DNA of 64,000 bases from Kingdonia uniflora. Lineage: Eukaryota > Streptophyta > Magnoliopsida > Ranunculales > Circaeasteraceae. Numbering within the stretch: position 1 is the first letter of the stretch; every line of letters starts with the position of its first letter. Of this stretch, positions 12,025 to 22,694 are shown one piece after another. The position numbers were made by a program, and so were the translations under genes. The stretch is taken from NCBI GenBank assembly GCA_014058105.1, contig JACGCM010000452.1, positions 1-64,000 of the forward strand. The letters run 5' to 3'. The notes beneath the pieces were generated by a model. That model saw only the letters and a list, made by a program, of their open reading frames with translations, searched no databases and was not told the origin of the DNA.

Positions 12025-13153
12025 ATGAGCGGGTTACTGGAGCTTTCGCTTGTTGATGCTAAAGGGTTAGAATCAACTGATATATTTGGTAAACCTTCTC
12101 TCTCATTTTAAGTTTTAACTCATCTCAGGCCAACTTATTCCCGCCCGGAAGAATGAGTAACTGAGATAATTCTTATTTATTTTGCAGGTAAGATGGATCC
12201 ATATGTTCTGATTGAGTACAAAGACCAAAAGCTTAAGAGCAAAGTTGCCAAAGGTGCTCTTTCTTGCTAATTCACCATCCATAAAGCGTAGATGAAAGAA
12301 AGTATTTTCAGTATTGTGGATGTTTAAGGAGGATGAAAAATATCCGAGCATCGGCTAAAGAATCAGATGTATTGAGTTGCTAAATTGCGGTTATTTGCAG
12401 CTATGAATGTTGGTGTCTTGGACTAATAAAAAGACTACACAACTGATGTTGAAACTTTGATGCAGGGCAAGGCAACAATCCAGTATGGAACGAAAAGTTC
12501 ACGTTGTGGGCACAATATCCCGAAGAAGACGACCAATACAACCTTATCCTTCGAATAATGGACAAAGACAAGTTCTGTAAGGACGACTTCGTTGGAGAAG
12601 TTCGGTAAGAAATCGATCAATTCGACTAAATTTAATTAGCTGTGTCAACGGCTGCTATTAGATTGGAGTGAATAGGGGATTAGGGTTTGATCTAAACCCG
12701 ATTAAGTTAGTCCACGGGTTGTTTTGAAGTCAGGATAAGTGGTCAAAGTTGCCAACTATCCCAATAATTGTCATTGTTTGCCAAAATGAGGGGAAAACAC
12801 ATGTTCTTGTTAATATTCTTTTTTTATGCCGTAGGAAATAATTTGTTTTTTTTTTTTTTTTTTGCTGAGCGTTGTAAAAAATAGTGGGCATGGTAAGAGT
12901 CAATATACCTCACTGTCACTGCCCTTTTGATATTATTAGCGCGATGTACTGGATGAAAAGTTTCCCTGATCGCCAAAACCTCATTTGACTTTTCAGTATT
13001 GCTATGAAGGAGATGGTGAGAATTGGGATAAACGAAGGAACTGTGGATACACAGCCTCGCACATACAACGTTGTTAATTCTAAAGGGGCTAGCAGCGGAG
13101 AATTGCAAGTGAGGCTTGCTTTAACTCGGAAGAGCTTGCAGGGCCGGGAATAA
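12025..13153 (+). CDS. Small C2-domain protein (elicitor-responsive/16-kDa phloem protein type)
   Basis: Four exons, 12025-12088, 12188-12253, 12466-12604 and 12997-13153, join in frame across GT-AG introns of 99, 212 and 392 bases to give 141 residues. The whole protein is one C2 domain, a calcium-dependent membrane-lipid-binding fold. It has MSGLLELSLVDAKGLESTD at the start, FGKMDPYV (residues 21-28), NNPVWNEKF (47-55) and RIMDKDKFCKDDFVGEV (73-89). The five aspartates expected to bind calcium are present: D19, D25, D76, D78 and D84. Length and layout match the plant ERG1/ERG3 and 16-kDa phloem protein group, which associate with membranes in defence and calcium signalling. There is no signal peptide or membrane span. 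All frames and splice sites are intact, so it is probably a working host gene. The exact subfamily is not settled. Confidence 0.9.
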
Positions 13154-13513
13154 ACTCTTACCAAGATATATGTCAATGTGTTATGTAAGGATTCCTACTA
13201 AATAGTTTTCATATGAATTAACCTCTTTTGATATATCCCTTGCCATAAACCAATGAAACACGCTGTTCCTGCAAAATTTTCTACATGTTTTCTGTAAACT
13301 TACTCTTACGGCCGTCCAAACTACTTCAACCTCTCTTTGAAATAGACAATATTCATATAGATGATCACTCTTCACAATGATACCGGACACCATCACGGCC
13401 ATGAGCCCTGCAAGCTAGAGTTTGGTTGAGTTGCTAAAAGAGAACTGCACATTGGCTTGTGCAAGCCAACAATGCGAGCTAAGTTTAATAGAGACACGCT
13501 TAAGACTTGGGCA
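13154..13513. other. Downstream region of the C2 gene
   Basis: Presumed 3' UTR and intergenic DNA. No repeat or coding exon could be supported. Confidence 0.4.
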
Positions 13514-13655
13514 TGTTACGAGAGGTTCTGCCTAGTGGGACCGAACTGGGTTTGGGGACACCCACCCTCTCCTAACTTGACCAACAAGTTAGGGCTTGTT
13601 GGAGAGAGAGTTTTCCTAGGATCTATTTATACTAGTACTACCCATGGCTTGCCAC
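13514..13655 (+). mobile_element. Copia LTR fragment
   Basis: Starts TGTTACGAG and continues with GGGACCGAACTGGG, GGGGACACCC and TTAGGGCTTGTTGGAGAGAG blocks in the same order as the copia LTR at 24378 (TGTTAAGAG, GGAACCCAACTGGG, TTAGGGTTTATGGGGAGAG). Divergence is high and the 3' part is lost. A related but different LTR subfamily is likely. Confidence 0.5.
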
Positions 13656-13670
13656 CATGAATATGTTGAC

Positions 13671-13753
13671 GCGCCTTCGGCGCTATAAAAAATTTCAATT
13701 TACGCGCCTTCGGTGCTATAAAAAATTTCAATTTACGCGCCTTCGGCGCTATA
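13671..13753. repeat. 33-bp tandem repeat with a GC hairpin, about 2.5 copies
   Basis: Units start at 13671, 13704 and 13737 (the last partial). Each opens with GCGCCTTCGGCGC, a 5-bp perfect stem around a 3-base loop, followed by an AT-rich TATAAAAAATTTC tail. In copy 2 the stem has one change (GGTGC), which still allows a G-U pair in RNA. Confidence 0.9.
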
Positions 13754-13982
13754 ACTAATATATATTATTTATTATACACATCCGAATTAAACCCCCCACA
13801 ATTAGCATCTCTAAATACCTTTGGCTAGTATCCGTCTTTCCTTTCTTTACCTATATTTATGTTATTGCTAAATTTATTACATCTTCGACCTCATCGCTAT
13901 TTAGATAATTTCCCATCATTTTGATGGTAAAATATTTTCTATTTTTACGCCATTTCCCAAATTGAAACTTTAACCCACTCAC

Positions 13983-14236
13983 CTGAGGTGCTTCCATGGG
14001 GTAATGTTTAGGGAAATCAACTTGAAGTTCCATTAACTTCAATAATCCACCTTAATTTCACAAAATGATGATAAACTAAGATAGAATCAAAACAAATAGC
14101 GAAATCGAATCAAATAGATTACCCTCAAATACTTTTGGAGATTATCGGTGAACTTGTGTTTGAACCCAAATGGGGGGTTCATTTGCCATTTTGATAACTC
14201 TTTTTGAAGATGATTCGCAGCAATCTTACTCAAAGC
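13983..14236 (-). pseudogene. Ubiquitin-conjugating enzyme E2 fragment (plant UBC15/16 group)
   Basis: Two exon pieces of an E2, the enzyme that carries activated ubiquitin. The piece at 14236-14123 is preceded by TTTTCAG and followed by GTAATC; it encodes 38 residues including LSKIAANHLQKEL, NPPFGFKHKFTDNLQK. The piece at 14049-13983 starts at W in WIIEVNG and ends LQVDFPKHYPMEAPQ before a consensus GTGAGT donor. These match the start and middle of the UBC15-18 group. Between VNG and LQV roughly a dozen codons are missing and the frame shifts. The downstream exons with the catalytic cysteine (HICLDILY region in the family) are not found; sequence below 13980 runs into the 33-bp repeat. The first exon was not found either. 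The gene cannot make an active E2. Confidence 0.75.
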
Positions 14237-14445
14237 CTGAAAAGGGAATACCTATTTGGGGAATTAGAAGCAAAATTGGGGATGAAATTGTAAAAAGTAG
14301 GGCACAATTAGAGAGAGAGAGATGAAATTGTAAAAATTAGCTCCTAACATCTATTTAAAGAAAATAGTAGGTACATCGCCTCATGGGTAGACGATCTATC
14401 ACTAAGAAATAACATCACTCATTTTAATAGCAACAAAGTAATAGT

Positions 14446-14697
14446 TCAAGCAATATATATAACCATTTTGATATTTATGTACTGACCTCTAAGAGGCAAA
14501 GATAAGACATTCTCCACTGCCGATGACCACCGCACCGGACTATTCGCACAATCCTCGACCACATCAACATGTCCATCGCCATATGATTCCTTCGGATCAG
14601 ACCCTTCCGCCACTTTGAAATTATCAACACGAATAATATGATCAAATTCCCACATTTTATTTCTCCCACCAACACCCCCTTCTTCTCCCACCTCCAA
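14446..14697 (-). other. Possible coding exon of unknown product
   Basis: A minus-strand open frame of 83 codons with unremarkable amino-acid composition (FDHIIRVDNFKVAEGSDPKE, SPVRWSSAVENVLSLPLR). It meets a possible GT donor at LR|GTCAGT. I do not recognise the protein. It lies upstream of the E2 fragment on the same strand, so it could be part of a fused or captured transcript, or be chance. Confidence 0.3.
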
Positions 14698-15390
14698 ACC
14701 TCTCCTCGCCTCTGCTACTCTACATCTACATCTCGCCCATCATCTGAACCCATTCCAACAATGCATAAAATTAAATAAAATCATTAATTGAATCCAAAGC
14801 ACTCTTTAAGTCGCCAAACATAAACATTACAATCACAAACATTACAATCACAAACTAAAAAGGAAAAAAGTTAATTAATGAAAACATGAAGAACGTTTGG
14901 CAGATCACATTTTACCCCTAACAAACTCAACCCCCCCTATTTCACACAATAACTTCACAACAACTAAAATAGTATTAATTAGAGCTAATTAGTGAGTCTG
15001 AGAGAGAGGTAATGGTTGGGTTTATTAGGATTCAAGATTCATGATTCAGTCACAGTTATCCAGGGTTGGTTGATTGCTCCAGGAATTAAAAAGAGAGAGA
15101 GAGATATAGCAGAAGAAGAGTCGGCTTTGGGAGAGATGAATTGGGAGTCAGGCTTAGTTGGAGAGATAAAGAGAATGAATAAGACTTAACTACGTGTTTT
15201 GTCGAAACTACTCCTAGTAATGAGAGTAAAAGTAATCTAGGCCATCCATCTCCCTCCTTCCCCCAAATCCTAGCCCCTCTTTATCCTTGAGACAATGGCG
15301 AATATGTCTATACGAAAAACACCATTGCCTAATCTATAATAGATACCACTAGAGTTCTACCAGTGCAACCAATCTCACATATTATCTAAT
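14698..15390. other. Intergenic DNA
   Basis: AT-rich non-coding sequence with GAGAGA-rich patches near 15090-15110. No gene seen. Confidence 0.4.
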
Positions 15391-15399
15391 GTGTGCGTA

Positions 15400-15442
<43 letters not shown>

Positions 15443-15466
15443 GTGTACGTGTACGTGTACGTGCAC
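15391..15466. repeat. (GTGTAT)n/(GTGTAC)n microsatellite
   Basis: A pure run of GTGTAT hexamers passes into GTGTAC hexamers by a single base change that has itself spread through the last units. Confidence 0.92.
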
Positions 15467-16148
15467 ATAATTGATTGATTGCTTGCTAAAGAGGTCGAAA
15501 CCTAACAGCTATGAGACTACGGAGCTAGTGGGATTCAAGTTGGGTTTATTGTTTTTCCTTCTCTCATGGCTCAAGGTATAAATTTAAATTAACCTAGTAC
15601 ATCAAAGTCCATAGATTTGCATAAATGATCTAGATCTACGATGTTAACTCTTTGGATTATGTTTATTATGAGGATTTGATGTAGAAAAACATGTTAATTT
15701 TTGAATTATTTTACCTATTTTAGGGTTTTTAGAAAGATTTAAAAGTGTCGATTTGGAAAAAAAAGGGTATTAAAAGGGTTAGTTTTCAATATTTTATATA
15801 TTTAAGGCTTTTTACATGTTTTTAGCCGTTAGTATCATTTCTTTCGTGTGATTATGGTCCGTAATACCTTCCCGAGGAGGAAAATGGGTATTTATAGTCA
15901 TTTTCTGAGCCCTAGAAGGACAAATTTGTTAACGAAAATCGGCTCGTGGTGGTAAAACGATACCGACACAAAACTGTTGACGTTAGGCTAGGGTTAGACC
16001 TCGAGGCTGAGTCACAGCTAAGGCTTCCCCATGTTGCTAACGTCACGCTAAGGTCTAACCCAGGCGTTGAAGCCACAAGCATAGGTCATCGGTCCAGCGG
16101 CTGACATCACCGAGTCAACCCGTGCTAACGTGTTAGTGGGAACCGCAG

Positions 16149-16372
16149 GCTGACGTGGCATGGGGTTACGCGCTGACGTAGCTCATGACCCATAGTACTG
16201 ACGTGGAAGGAACCACCGATGACATAATAGTGGATCCCACTGATGACGTGGCAGAGACCACCAATGACGTGACAGTGGACTCAATGATGATGTGGTAGGG
16301 ACCGCCTATGACGTGGTTGGGACCCACTGATGACGTAGTAGGGCCCACGTTTGATGTGGCTTGCTGACGTGT
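16149..16372. repeat. Degenerate TGACGTGG array
   Basis: About eleven TGACGTGG-like motifs spaced at roughly 20-25 bases (for example CTGACGTGGCATGG, CTGACGTGGAAGG, ATGACGTGGCAG, ATGACGTGGTTGG, CTGACGTGTCAG), alternating with GGGACC(C)AC blocks. TGACGT is the core site of plant TGA-class bZIP factors; a regulatory role here is only inferred. Copy B has a more decayed version at 25180-25400. Confidence 0.7.
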
Positions 16373-16589
16373 CAGGGGACACGTCACCACCGAGACCGAC
16401 AACGCAGTAATACGTGTTAGTCAACGAGTGGACTGGCGTGTCACTACTATACGGATCACACATGCCGAGGGCATGATTGTACCTACCAGTAGATAGACCA
16501 TGCCAAGGGCACATACCCATGCCACCGTTCCTTTGTGCCAACCATGCCACTGTGCCATCAGTGCCTTCTACGTACTAGAAGGGTGTGCA

Positions 16590-16935
16590 TGTTACATGTC
16601 GAGGGCATGTGGACTGCACGTGTCAAACATACCGATAACATGTGCACCCTGCATGGCTTGGTAATGGATCAAAATTGTACCTGAACCGGTTGTGTCCTAA
16701 TCCGGTTTGGAAGATCAAATTTGATCCAGGCCCGATCATATTTGATCTAATTTTGATTTTGATTTTGATTTTGATTTTGATTTTTTTTTGTTTTTCTTTC
16801 TTCTGGTACTCAAATTTTTAAAAAACATTTTTATTTTCAAAAATATATTTTTAATTTGGAAAGGGTGTCTACTAGTTTTTATATGACCATACTTATATGT
16901 GATATAAGTAACACGCATTTAATACATATTTATAG
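16590..16935. other. Non-coding interior of repeat A
   Basis: Contains a (TTTTGA)n run at 16744-16780 and the start of the block shared with copy B. No gene. Confidence 0.45.
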
Positions 16936-17241
16936 TATCTTACGATAGCTAAATAGGATATTAAAATACTATAAATTCCCCTAGGATACTAGTTATTTTG
17001 ATCGATTATTAGAGATAACACGAAACCAAAGGCTAATTCAAATATGACTAAGAGTCGTAACTGAATAATTCTAATATCAAGGACATTACTTGGATATCAA
17101 TTAAAAATTGACATAGTCTTGTTTTGAAGAACATGAATTCTGAGGAAGAGGCAATTTTGTATCTATGTACAATTAGATGTTACCTGATAACATCTATGAG
17201 TATATAAACAGTAATAACAACCTCTTAATACTTTTAGATCA

Positions 17242-17535
17242 TGATGCAGGAGATCTTGAAGCTACAAAGCATTAAGTATGAGGTTTAGATGTATTGGAGT
17301 TATAAGTCTTTTGAGTGTGTGAGTTAAGTATGGGAGTTACAAGTGTCAAGAGTCTTATTTAGTGTGAGTTAAGGTTGTGAGTTATAGAGTCTAAGAGTCA
17401 CTTTAAGTCTATTTAAAGGTATTGGTGTGTGGTGTGAGATCATTATTCAAGTTTGATTATGAAATGTGTGTTTGTTTAGAGTAAAACTCTGAGAGTTGTG
17501 ATGTTTGTGTGCTAGTCTAATCTAATCCTGCATCA
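17242..17535 (+). repeat. Left LTR of the 5.0-kb gypsy element
   Basis: 294 bp, TGATGCAGG...CCTGCATCA. A TATA-like CTATTTAAAG lies near 17408. Confidence 0.93.
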
Positions 17536-17537
17536 GT

Positions 17538-17549
17538 TGGTATCAGAGC
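17538..17549 (+). other. Primer-binding site (initiator tRNA-Met)
   Basis: TGGTATCAGAGC two bases after the left LTR, complementary to the 3' end of plant initiator tRNA-Met. Confidence 0.9.
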
Positions 17550-17566
17550 AAAGATCGCTCCGAGGC

Positions 17567-20500
17567 ATGCTGCGCGGGAGAAATTTGCGTGGTCGTGTCA
17601 CTCGTGACGTCCCCCAAAATGATGTGGTAGAACAAGATAGGATGGCCAAACTCCAACGGCAGGTTGATGCGCTCACCCGCTAGATGGCAGCCATGCAGCA
17701 GCCAGAGCACCGTAGATCCCCATCCCCTGCTGTAGATAAGTGGGCTAATGAAGAGGTTGAAAACCCTTTCGCTGATGTTGATCAGGAGGACTATGTCCCT
17801 CGTGCAACTCGACGACGTGGTTTAGGCCAGGAGGACTTCATTCCGCATGGGGCTTGACGCCCGCGAGATTCAAGGAGGTGGGAATCAGGGTTAAAAATTA
17901 AAATTCCTGAATTTCACGGTAATTTGCAATCTAATGAACTCATCGATTGGTTATGTACTGTGGAAGAAATTTTAGAATTTAAGGAGGTTCCTGATCTCAA
18001 AAGGGTACCCCTGGTTGCGACTAGATTTCGTGGCAGGGCTGCAGCTTGGTGGAAACAAATTAAAAGTACAGGAAGTCGGCAAGAAAAATAAAAAATCGAG
18101 TCTTGGGAGAAATTAATGAAACACATGCGTGCTGCATTTTTGCCCTGTAACTATGCTCGAGAACTTTATCATCACCTTCAAAATCATCGACAAGGTACTA
18201 GCTCCATAGATGATTATACCAAGGAATTCTACCAGTTAATTACTCGTGCAGATTTGATGAAGACGGAAGAGCAGCTGGTTTTTCGTTACATCGGGGGTTT
18301 AAGAGAAAACTTTTAAGATACTTTAAATTTATTTGATCCTTGGTCTATTTTAGAAGCACATCAGAGAGCTTTAAGTTTAGAAAAACAATTAAACCGGAGG
18401 AGTGGAAGCGCTGTTGGATCTGACTACAATTGAGGAAATCGTCCTAACACTTTACCATCGCACAAGTCTACCTACCAGCAAGGTGTAAGTCTAAGGACCA
18501 AGTCAGATATTAAGTGCTTTCATTGTGGCGAATCTGGACATATTACAACAGATTATAAAAAGAATAGTCGTTCGGGTAAAGCTTTATTTATCGATAATGA
18601 TGATATCGAAGAAGAACAATCTGGTGATTATGACGTTCCTCTAATATTCGATACAAGTGTTGATGACCTGAAAGAGGAACTTGTCCATGGAGATCGCGGT
18701 GAGTTGCTAGTAGTTCGAAGGATTTATTTCACTCCAAAAGAGGAGAATGGCGATGAGTGGCTACGTCATAATATTTTTCACTCTATGTGCACAATTGGGG
18801 GAAAATTTTGCCGTCTTGTTATTGATTCGGGGAGCTACGAGAACGTGATTTCTGATGAAGCTGTAAAGAAACTGAAGTTGGTGACAGAGAAACATCCTAA
18901 ACCTTACACGTTTTCATGGTTAACCAAGGGAACTGAGGTAACTATTTCTAAGCGTTGCCTAGTGACTTTTTCCATCAGTTCAAAATATAAAGATAAAGTA
19001 TGGTGTCATGTCATGTCATCACGATGGATGCTTGTCATCTTTTGTTAGGGAGGCCGTGGCAATTTGACAGGGGTGTTACACATGATGGTCGGGAAAATAC
19101 ATATAGTTTTTTGGTGGATTCTATTCGTATTATACTCATGCCTACCAAAGACATTTTTGCCAAAACCAAAGACGGGTGAGACGTCGAATCTTTTAACAAT
19201 GCAGAGGTTTGTTGAGGAGATGGAGCATTCTGGAATGGTTTATCTGTGGATGGGGCATCCTGGTGTCGTTATTGTTGATATTCCTACCTGTGTTCAGGGT
19301 GTGTTAGACGAGTTTCAATATGTTTTTCCTGCAGAGTTACCTGATGGTTTACCTCCTTTGCGGGGCATACAACATCATATTGATCTTGTTCCTGGTTCTT
19401 CTCTTCCCAATCGTCCCCATTACCGTATGAGTCCAAGGGAACATGGTGAGCTGAAACGACAGGTTATGGAGTTACTTGTGAAAGGTCATATCCAAGAAAG
19501 CCTTAGTCCGTGTGCCATTCCGGCTCTACTCATACCAAAGAAGGACGGTACTTGGCGCATGTGTGTCGATAGCCGTGCAATTAACAAAATAACAATTAAG
19601 TATCGGTTCCCCATGCCTCGACTCGACGACTTGTTGGATCAATTACATGGGGCAACGGTGTTCAACAAATTAGATCTGAAAAGCAATTATCACCAGATTC
19701 GGATTTGAATTGGGGATGAATGGAAAACAACATTTAAAACTCAAGACGGTTTGTATGAATGGCTAGTAATGCCGTTCGGCTTTTCGAATGCACCGAGCAC
19801 ATTTATGCGAGTCATGAACCAAACGTTGAAACCTTTTATTGGTCAATGTGTGGTAGTTTATCTCGATGACATTTTGATCCATAACACCAATTTGGAGTCT
19901 CATTTACACCATTTACGGGAGGTTTTATCTGCCTTACGTGTCGAACAATTCTATTGTGCACCTCAAAAGTGTACCTTTTGTACCGATCATGTCTTATTTC
20001 TCGGATATGTGATTTTAAATGATGGTATATCAGTGGATCAAACTAAGGTGGAAGCGGTGAAGCAATGGCCTTCTCCAAAAACGTTGCATGAGGCTAGGAG
20101 TTTTCACAGTTTTGCATCATTTTATAGACGATTCATTCTGAATTTTAGTACTATCACAGCGCCTATCACAGATTGCATGAAAGAAGGTAAATTTTATTGG
20201 ACTGATGTTGCAAAGAAGAGTTTCTATCAAATCAAGCAAAAGTTGATCACATCTCCTATTCTTTCTTTACCAAACTTTTCTTTACCTTTTGAGGTTCATA
20301 CTGATGCCTCTAAGGTGGGAATTGGTGCTGTTCTCAGTCAAAATGGGAAACCGATTGCATATTTCAGTGAGAAGTTGCATGGCGCCAAACAAAATTACAG
20401 CACCTATGATTTGAAATTTTATACGATTATCCAGACGCTCAAACATTGGCGGCATTATTTGATTCATGCAGAATTTGTGTTATTTACTGACCATGACACT

Positions 20501-21883
20501 CTCAAATATATTGGTACACAAGAAAAATGCACCAATCGGCAGGTTCGCTGGTCATATTATTTACAGGATTATACTTTTGTGCTCAAGCATTAATCTGGTA
20601 CGCATAATCGTGTTGCAGATGCTCTTAGTCGGCGTGTTTTGCTACTCGCTACCTTGCGGACACAAATACTTGGTTTTGATACTTTTCGTGATTTATATGA
20701 AGATGATCCCTATTTTTCTCTTGTGGTGGCTGATATTAAATCAGGGAAGCGGTCTGATTTTCTTCTTCAAGATGGCTTTCTCTTCAAAGGAAAGAGATTA
20801 TGTGTTCCTGTGTGCAGTTTACGCTTCCAAATCATTAAAGATTTGCACGGCGAAGGTCATTTTGGGAGGGACAAAACGCTGAAGCTAATCTCCGATTCTT
20901 ATTTTTGGCCTAACCTGCATAAAGAGGTTCAAAAGTCTATTGCACGTTGTCATATATGACAAGTTTCAAAAGGTGTGGCTACAAATGCTGGATTATATAT
21001 GCCATTACCAGTTCCATGCCGCTCTTGGTCTGACGTTAGCATGGATTTCATTTTGGGGTTGCCTCGTACACAGCGAGGTATGGATTCAATCTTTGTGGTT
21101 GTTGACAGATTTTCAATGATGGGTCAGTTTATTGGTTGAAAGAAAACCACGGACGCGGTCAATGTTGCTTAACTATTTTTTAAAGAGGTTTATCGTCTTC
21201 ATGGGCTGCCCACGTCCATTGTTTCCGATCGGGACACTCGATTTTTGAGTTACTTTTGGAAAAACTTATGGAGGCTTGTGCATACTAGTCTCGACTTTAA
21301 TAGTGCTTATCACCTAGATGGTCAAACGGAAGTAGTGAACCGTTCTTTGGGGAATTTGCTACGAAGTTTGGTTGGTTCGAATATCAAGACTTGGGATCGA
21401 AAATTGTTTCAGGCAGAATTTGCTTTCAATCGTTCGGTTAATAGGAGCATGGGTTTCAGTCCTTTCCAGATTGTTTTTGGTTTTAATCCTCGCTCTGCTA
21501 TTGATTTGGCTCCTGTTCCAGATTTAAAACAAGTTCATGGAACGGCCGAGGATATCATTAAACAAATTCAGGATGTGCATGCTACTACCATGAATAATTT
21601 ACTTGAATCTAATTCTAAGTACAAGACTACAGTTGATCGTCGTCGAAGACATGTTGAGTTTGAGGTTGGAGATTTTGTTTGGGCTATTCTTACAAAGAAT
21701 CGAATCCCTGCCAGTGACTATAACAAGTTAGGTCCCCAAAAAATCGGTCCTTTGGAAGTATTGGAGAAGATCAATTCAAATGCTTATCGGTTGCGATTGC
21801 CTAATCATATTCGTACTTCGGACGTTTTAAATGTGAAATATCTTCTTCCTTCTTATGAAAATTCCTCTGACGATGATGTATAA
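17567..21883 (+). pseudogene. Gypsy gag-pol polyprotein, one frame with multiple stops
   Basis: A single reading frame of about 1,439 codons carries the whole polyprotein. Gag: IPEFHGNLQSNELIDWL, an AAAWWKQ block and one zinc knuckle (CFHCGESGHITTDY) whose last Cys is Tyr. Protease: [29 protein letters not shown] and [10 protein letters not shown] (YLDD intact, near 19860). RNase [16 protein letters not shown]. Integrase: HGEGHFGRDKT with the last Cys of the HHCC finger replaced by a stop at 20957-20959; catalytic Asp in SDVSMDF, Asp in VSDRDTRF and Glu in DGQTEVVN. Stops occur at 17681, 17855, 18089, 18314, 19046, 19706, 20591, 20957 and elsewhere; a pair of opposite frameshifts lies between 19010 and 19170. 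Not functional. Confidence 0.93.
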
Positions 21884-21918
21884 AATTCGAGGGTGAATTT
21901 TTCTCAACCGGAGGGGAA

Positions 21919-22256
21919 TGATACAGGTGATGTTGAAGTTTCAAAGCATTAAGTATGAGGTTTAGATGTATTGGAGCTATAAGTCTTTTGAGTGTGTGAG
22001 TTAAGTATGGGAGTTACAAGTGTTAAGTGGTTTGAGTGTGTGAGTTAACTATGGGAGTTATAAGTGTTAAGAGTCTTATTTAGTGTGAGTTAAGGTTGTG
22101 AGTTATAGAGTCCAAAAGTCACTTTAAGTCTATTTAAAAGTATTGGTGTGTGGTGTGAGATCATTATTCAAGTTTGATTATGAAATGTGTATTTGTTTAG
22201 AGTAAAACTTTGAGAGTTGTGATGTTTGTGTGCTAGTCTAATCTAATCCTGCATCA
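21919..22256 (+). repeat. Right LTR of the gypsy element, with a 44-bp internal duplication
   Basis: 338 bp. It is longer than the left LTR because the segment TTTGAGTGTGTGAGTTAA... is present twice, at 21987-22030 and 22031-22074. Confidence 0.93.
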
Positions 22257-22261
22257 GATCA

Positions 22262-22489
22262 TTAGTTCGATACATGTTTAATCTAACTATCTTTGGAACT
22301 CAGCAAACTTTGGGGATAAAACCACTTGTTTGCTAAAAATATAATAACCCATATATTCATAGCGAATGGGTTATTTGATATAAAAACCTTATGAAACTAT
22401 GAGACTTAGAACATCCTAGTAGTTAGATAATGGTCACAACATCGAGTGGTTTTAAATAGTAATATTGGCTAAGAATCTAGTAAAACACA
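22262..22489 (+). repeat. LTR-like repeat, copy A, right part
   Basis: Continues copy A after the gypsy insertion. It aligns with 25995-26228 of copy B (ACTCAGCA, ACCACTTGT, ATATTCATAGC, AACATC.AGTG, TTGGCTAA) and ends near AAAACACA. Copy B ends AAAATACA. Confidence 0.65.
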
Positions 22490-22694
22490 CTTCTAAGGTT
22501 AAGATCTCCAATTTACGTAGTAAATTGGGGAAATAACACTTCATTTTTTTGTTTGTGAGTTTTAGAATAATGAACGAGGTTCAAACTAATTGTATGATTG
22601 AGAATCATTTACTTTCATTTTATTCTAAATACTATGATTTTTCTTATATCATTTAAAATATTTATCAAAAATTGTTACTGATTAGATCTATGTT
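22490..22694. other. Non-coding
   Basis: AT-rich; no primer-binding site was recognised after the repeat end, which weakens the idea that copy A is a 5' LTR. Confidence 0.4.

Larger units (their letters stand above)
15975..17236 (+). repeat. LTR-like repeat, copy A, left part
   Basis: Starts TGTTGACGTTAGGCTAGGG, as copy B does at 25031, and continues to 17236 where the gypsy element is inserted; it resumes at 22262. The TG start and CA end suggest an LTR of an unidentified element about 1.5 kb long. The segment 16930-17236 aligns with 25700-25990 of copy B (ATCTTACGATAGCT, ATCAAGGACA, TAGATGTTAC). It contains the TGACGTGG array listed separately. No coding signal. Confidence 0.65.
17242..22256 (+). 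mobile_element. Complete Ty3/gypsy LTR retrotransposon, 5.0 kb, with TSD GATCA
   Basis: LTRs at 17242-17535 and 21919-22256 begin TGATGCAGG/TGATACAGG and end CCTGCATCA, a 9-bp perfect terminal inverted repeat in the left copy. The 5-bp duplication GATCA lies at 17237-17241 and 22257-22261. A primer site for initiator tRNA-Met follows the left LTR, and the purine tract CCGGAGGGGAA precedes the right one. Between them is a gag-pol in the order gag, protease, RT, RNase H, integrase, the gypsy order. No chromodomain is visible after the integrase. The short LTRs and compact size recall Reina-type chromoviruses, but the clade is not assigned. By eye about 12 of 294 aligned LTR positions differ, so the insertion is moderately young. 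Inserted inside repeat A. Confidence 0.95.

Noticed and set aside
17538..17549. A tRNA gene
   Set aside because: Only the 12-base complement of the initiator tRNA 3' end is present; it is the primer-binding site. No tRNA or rRNA genes were recognised in the window.
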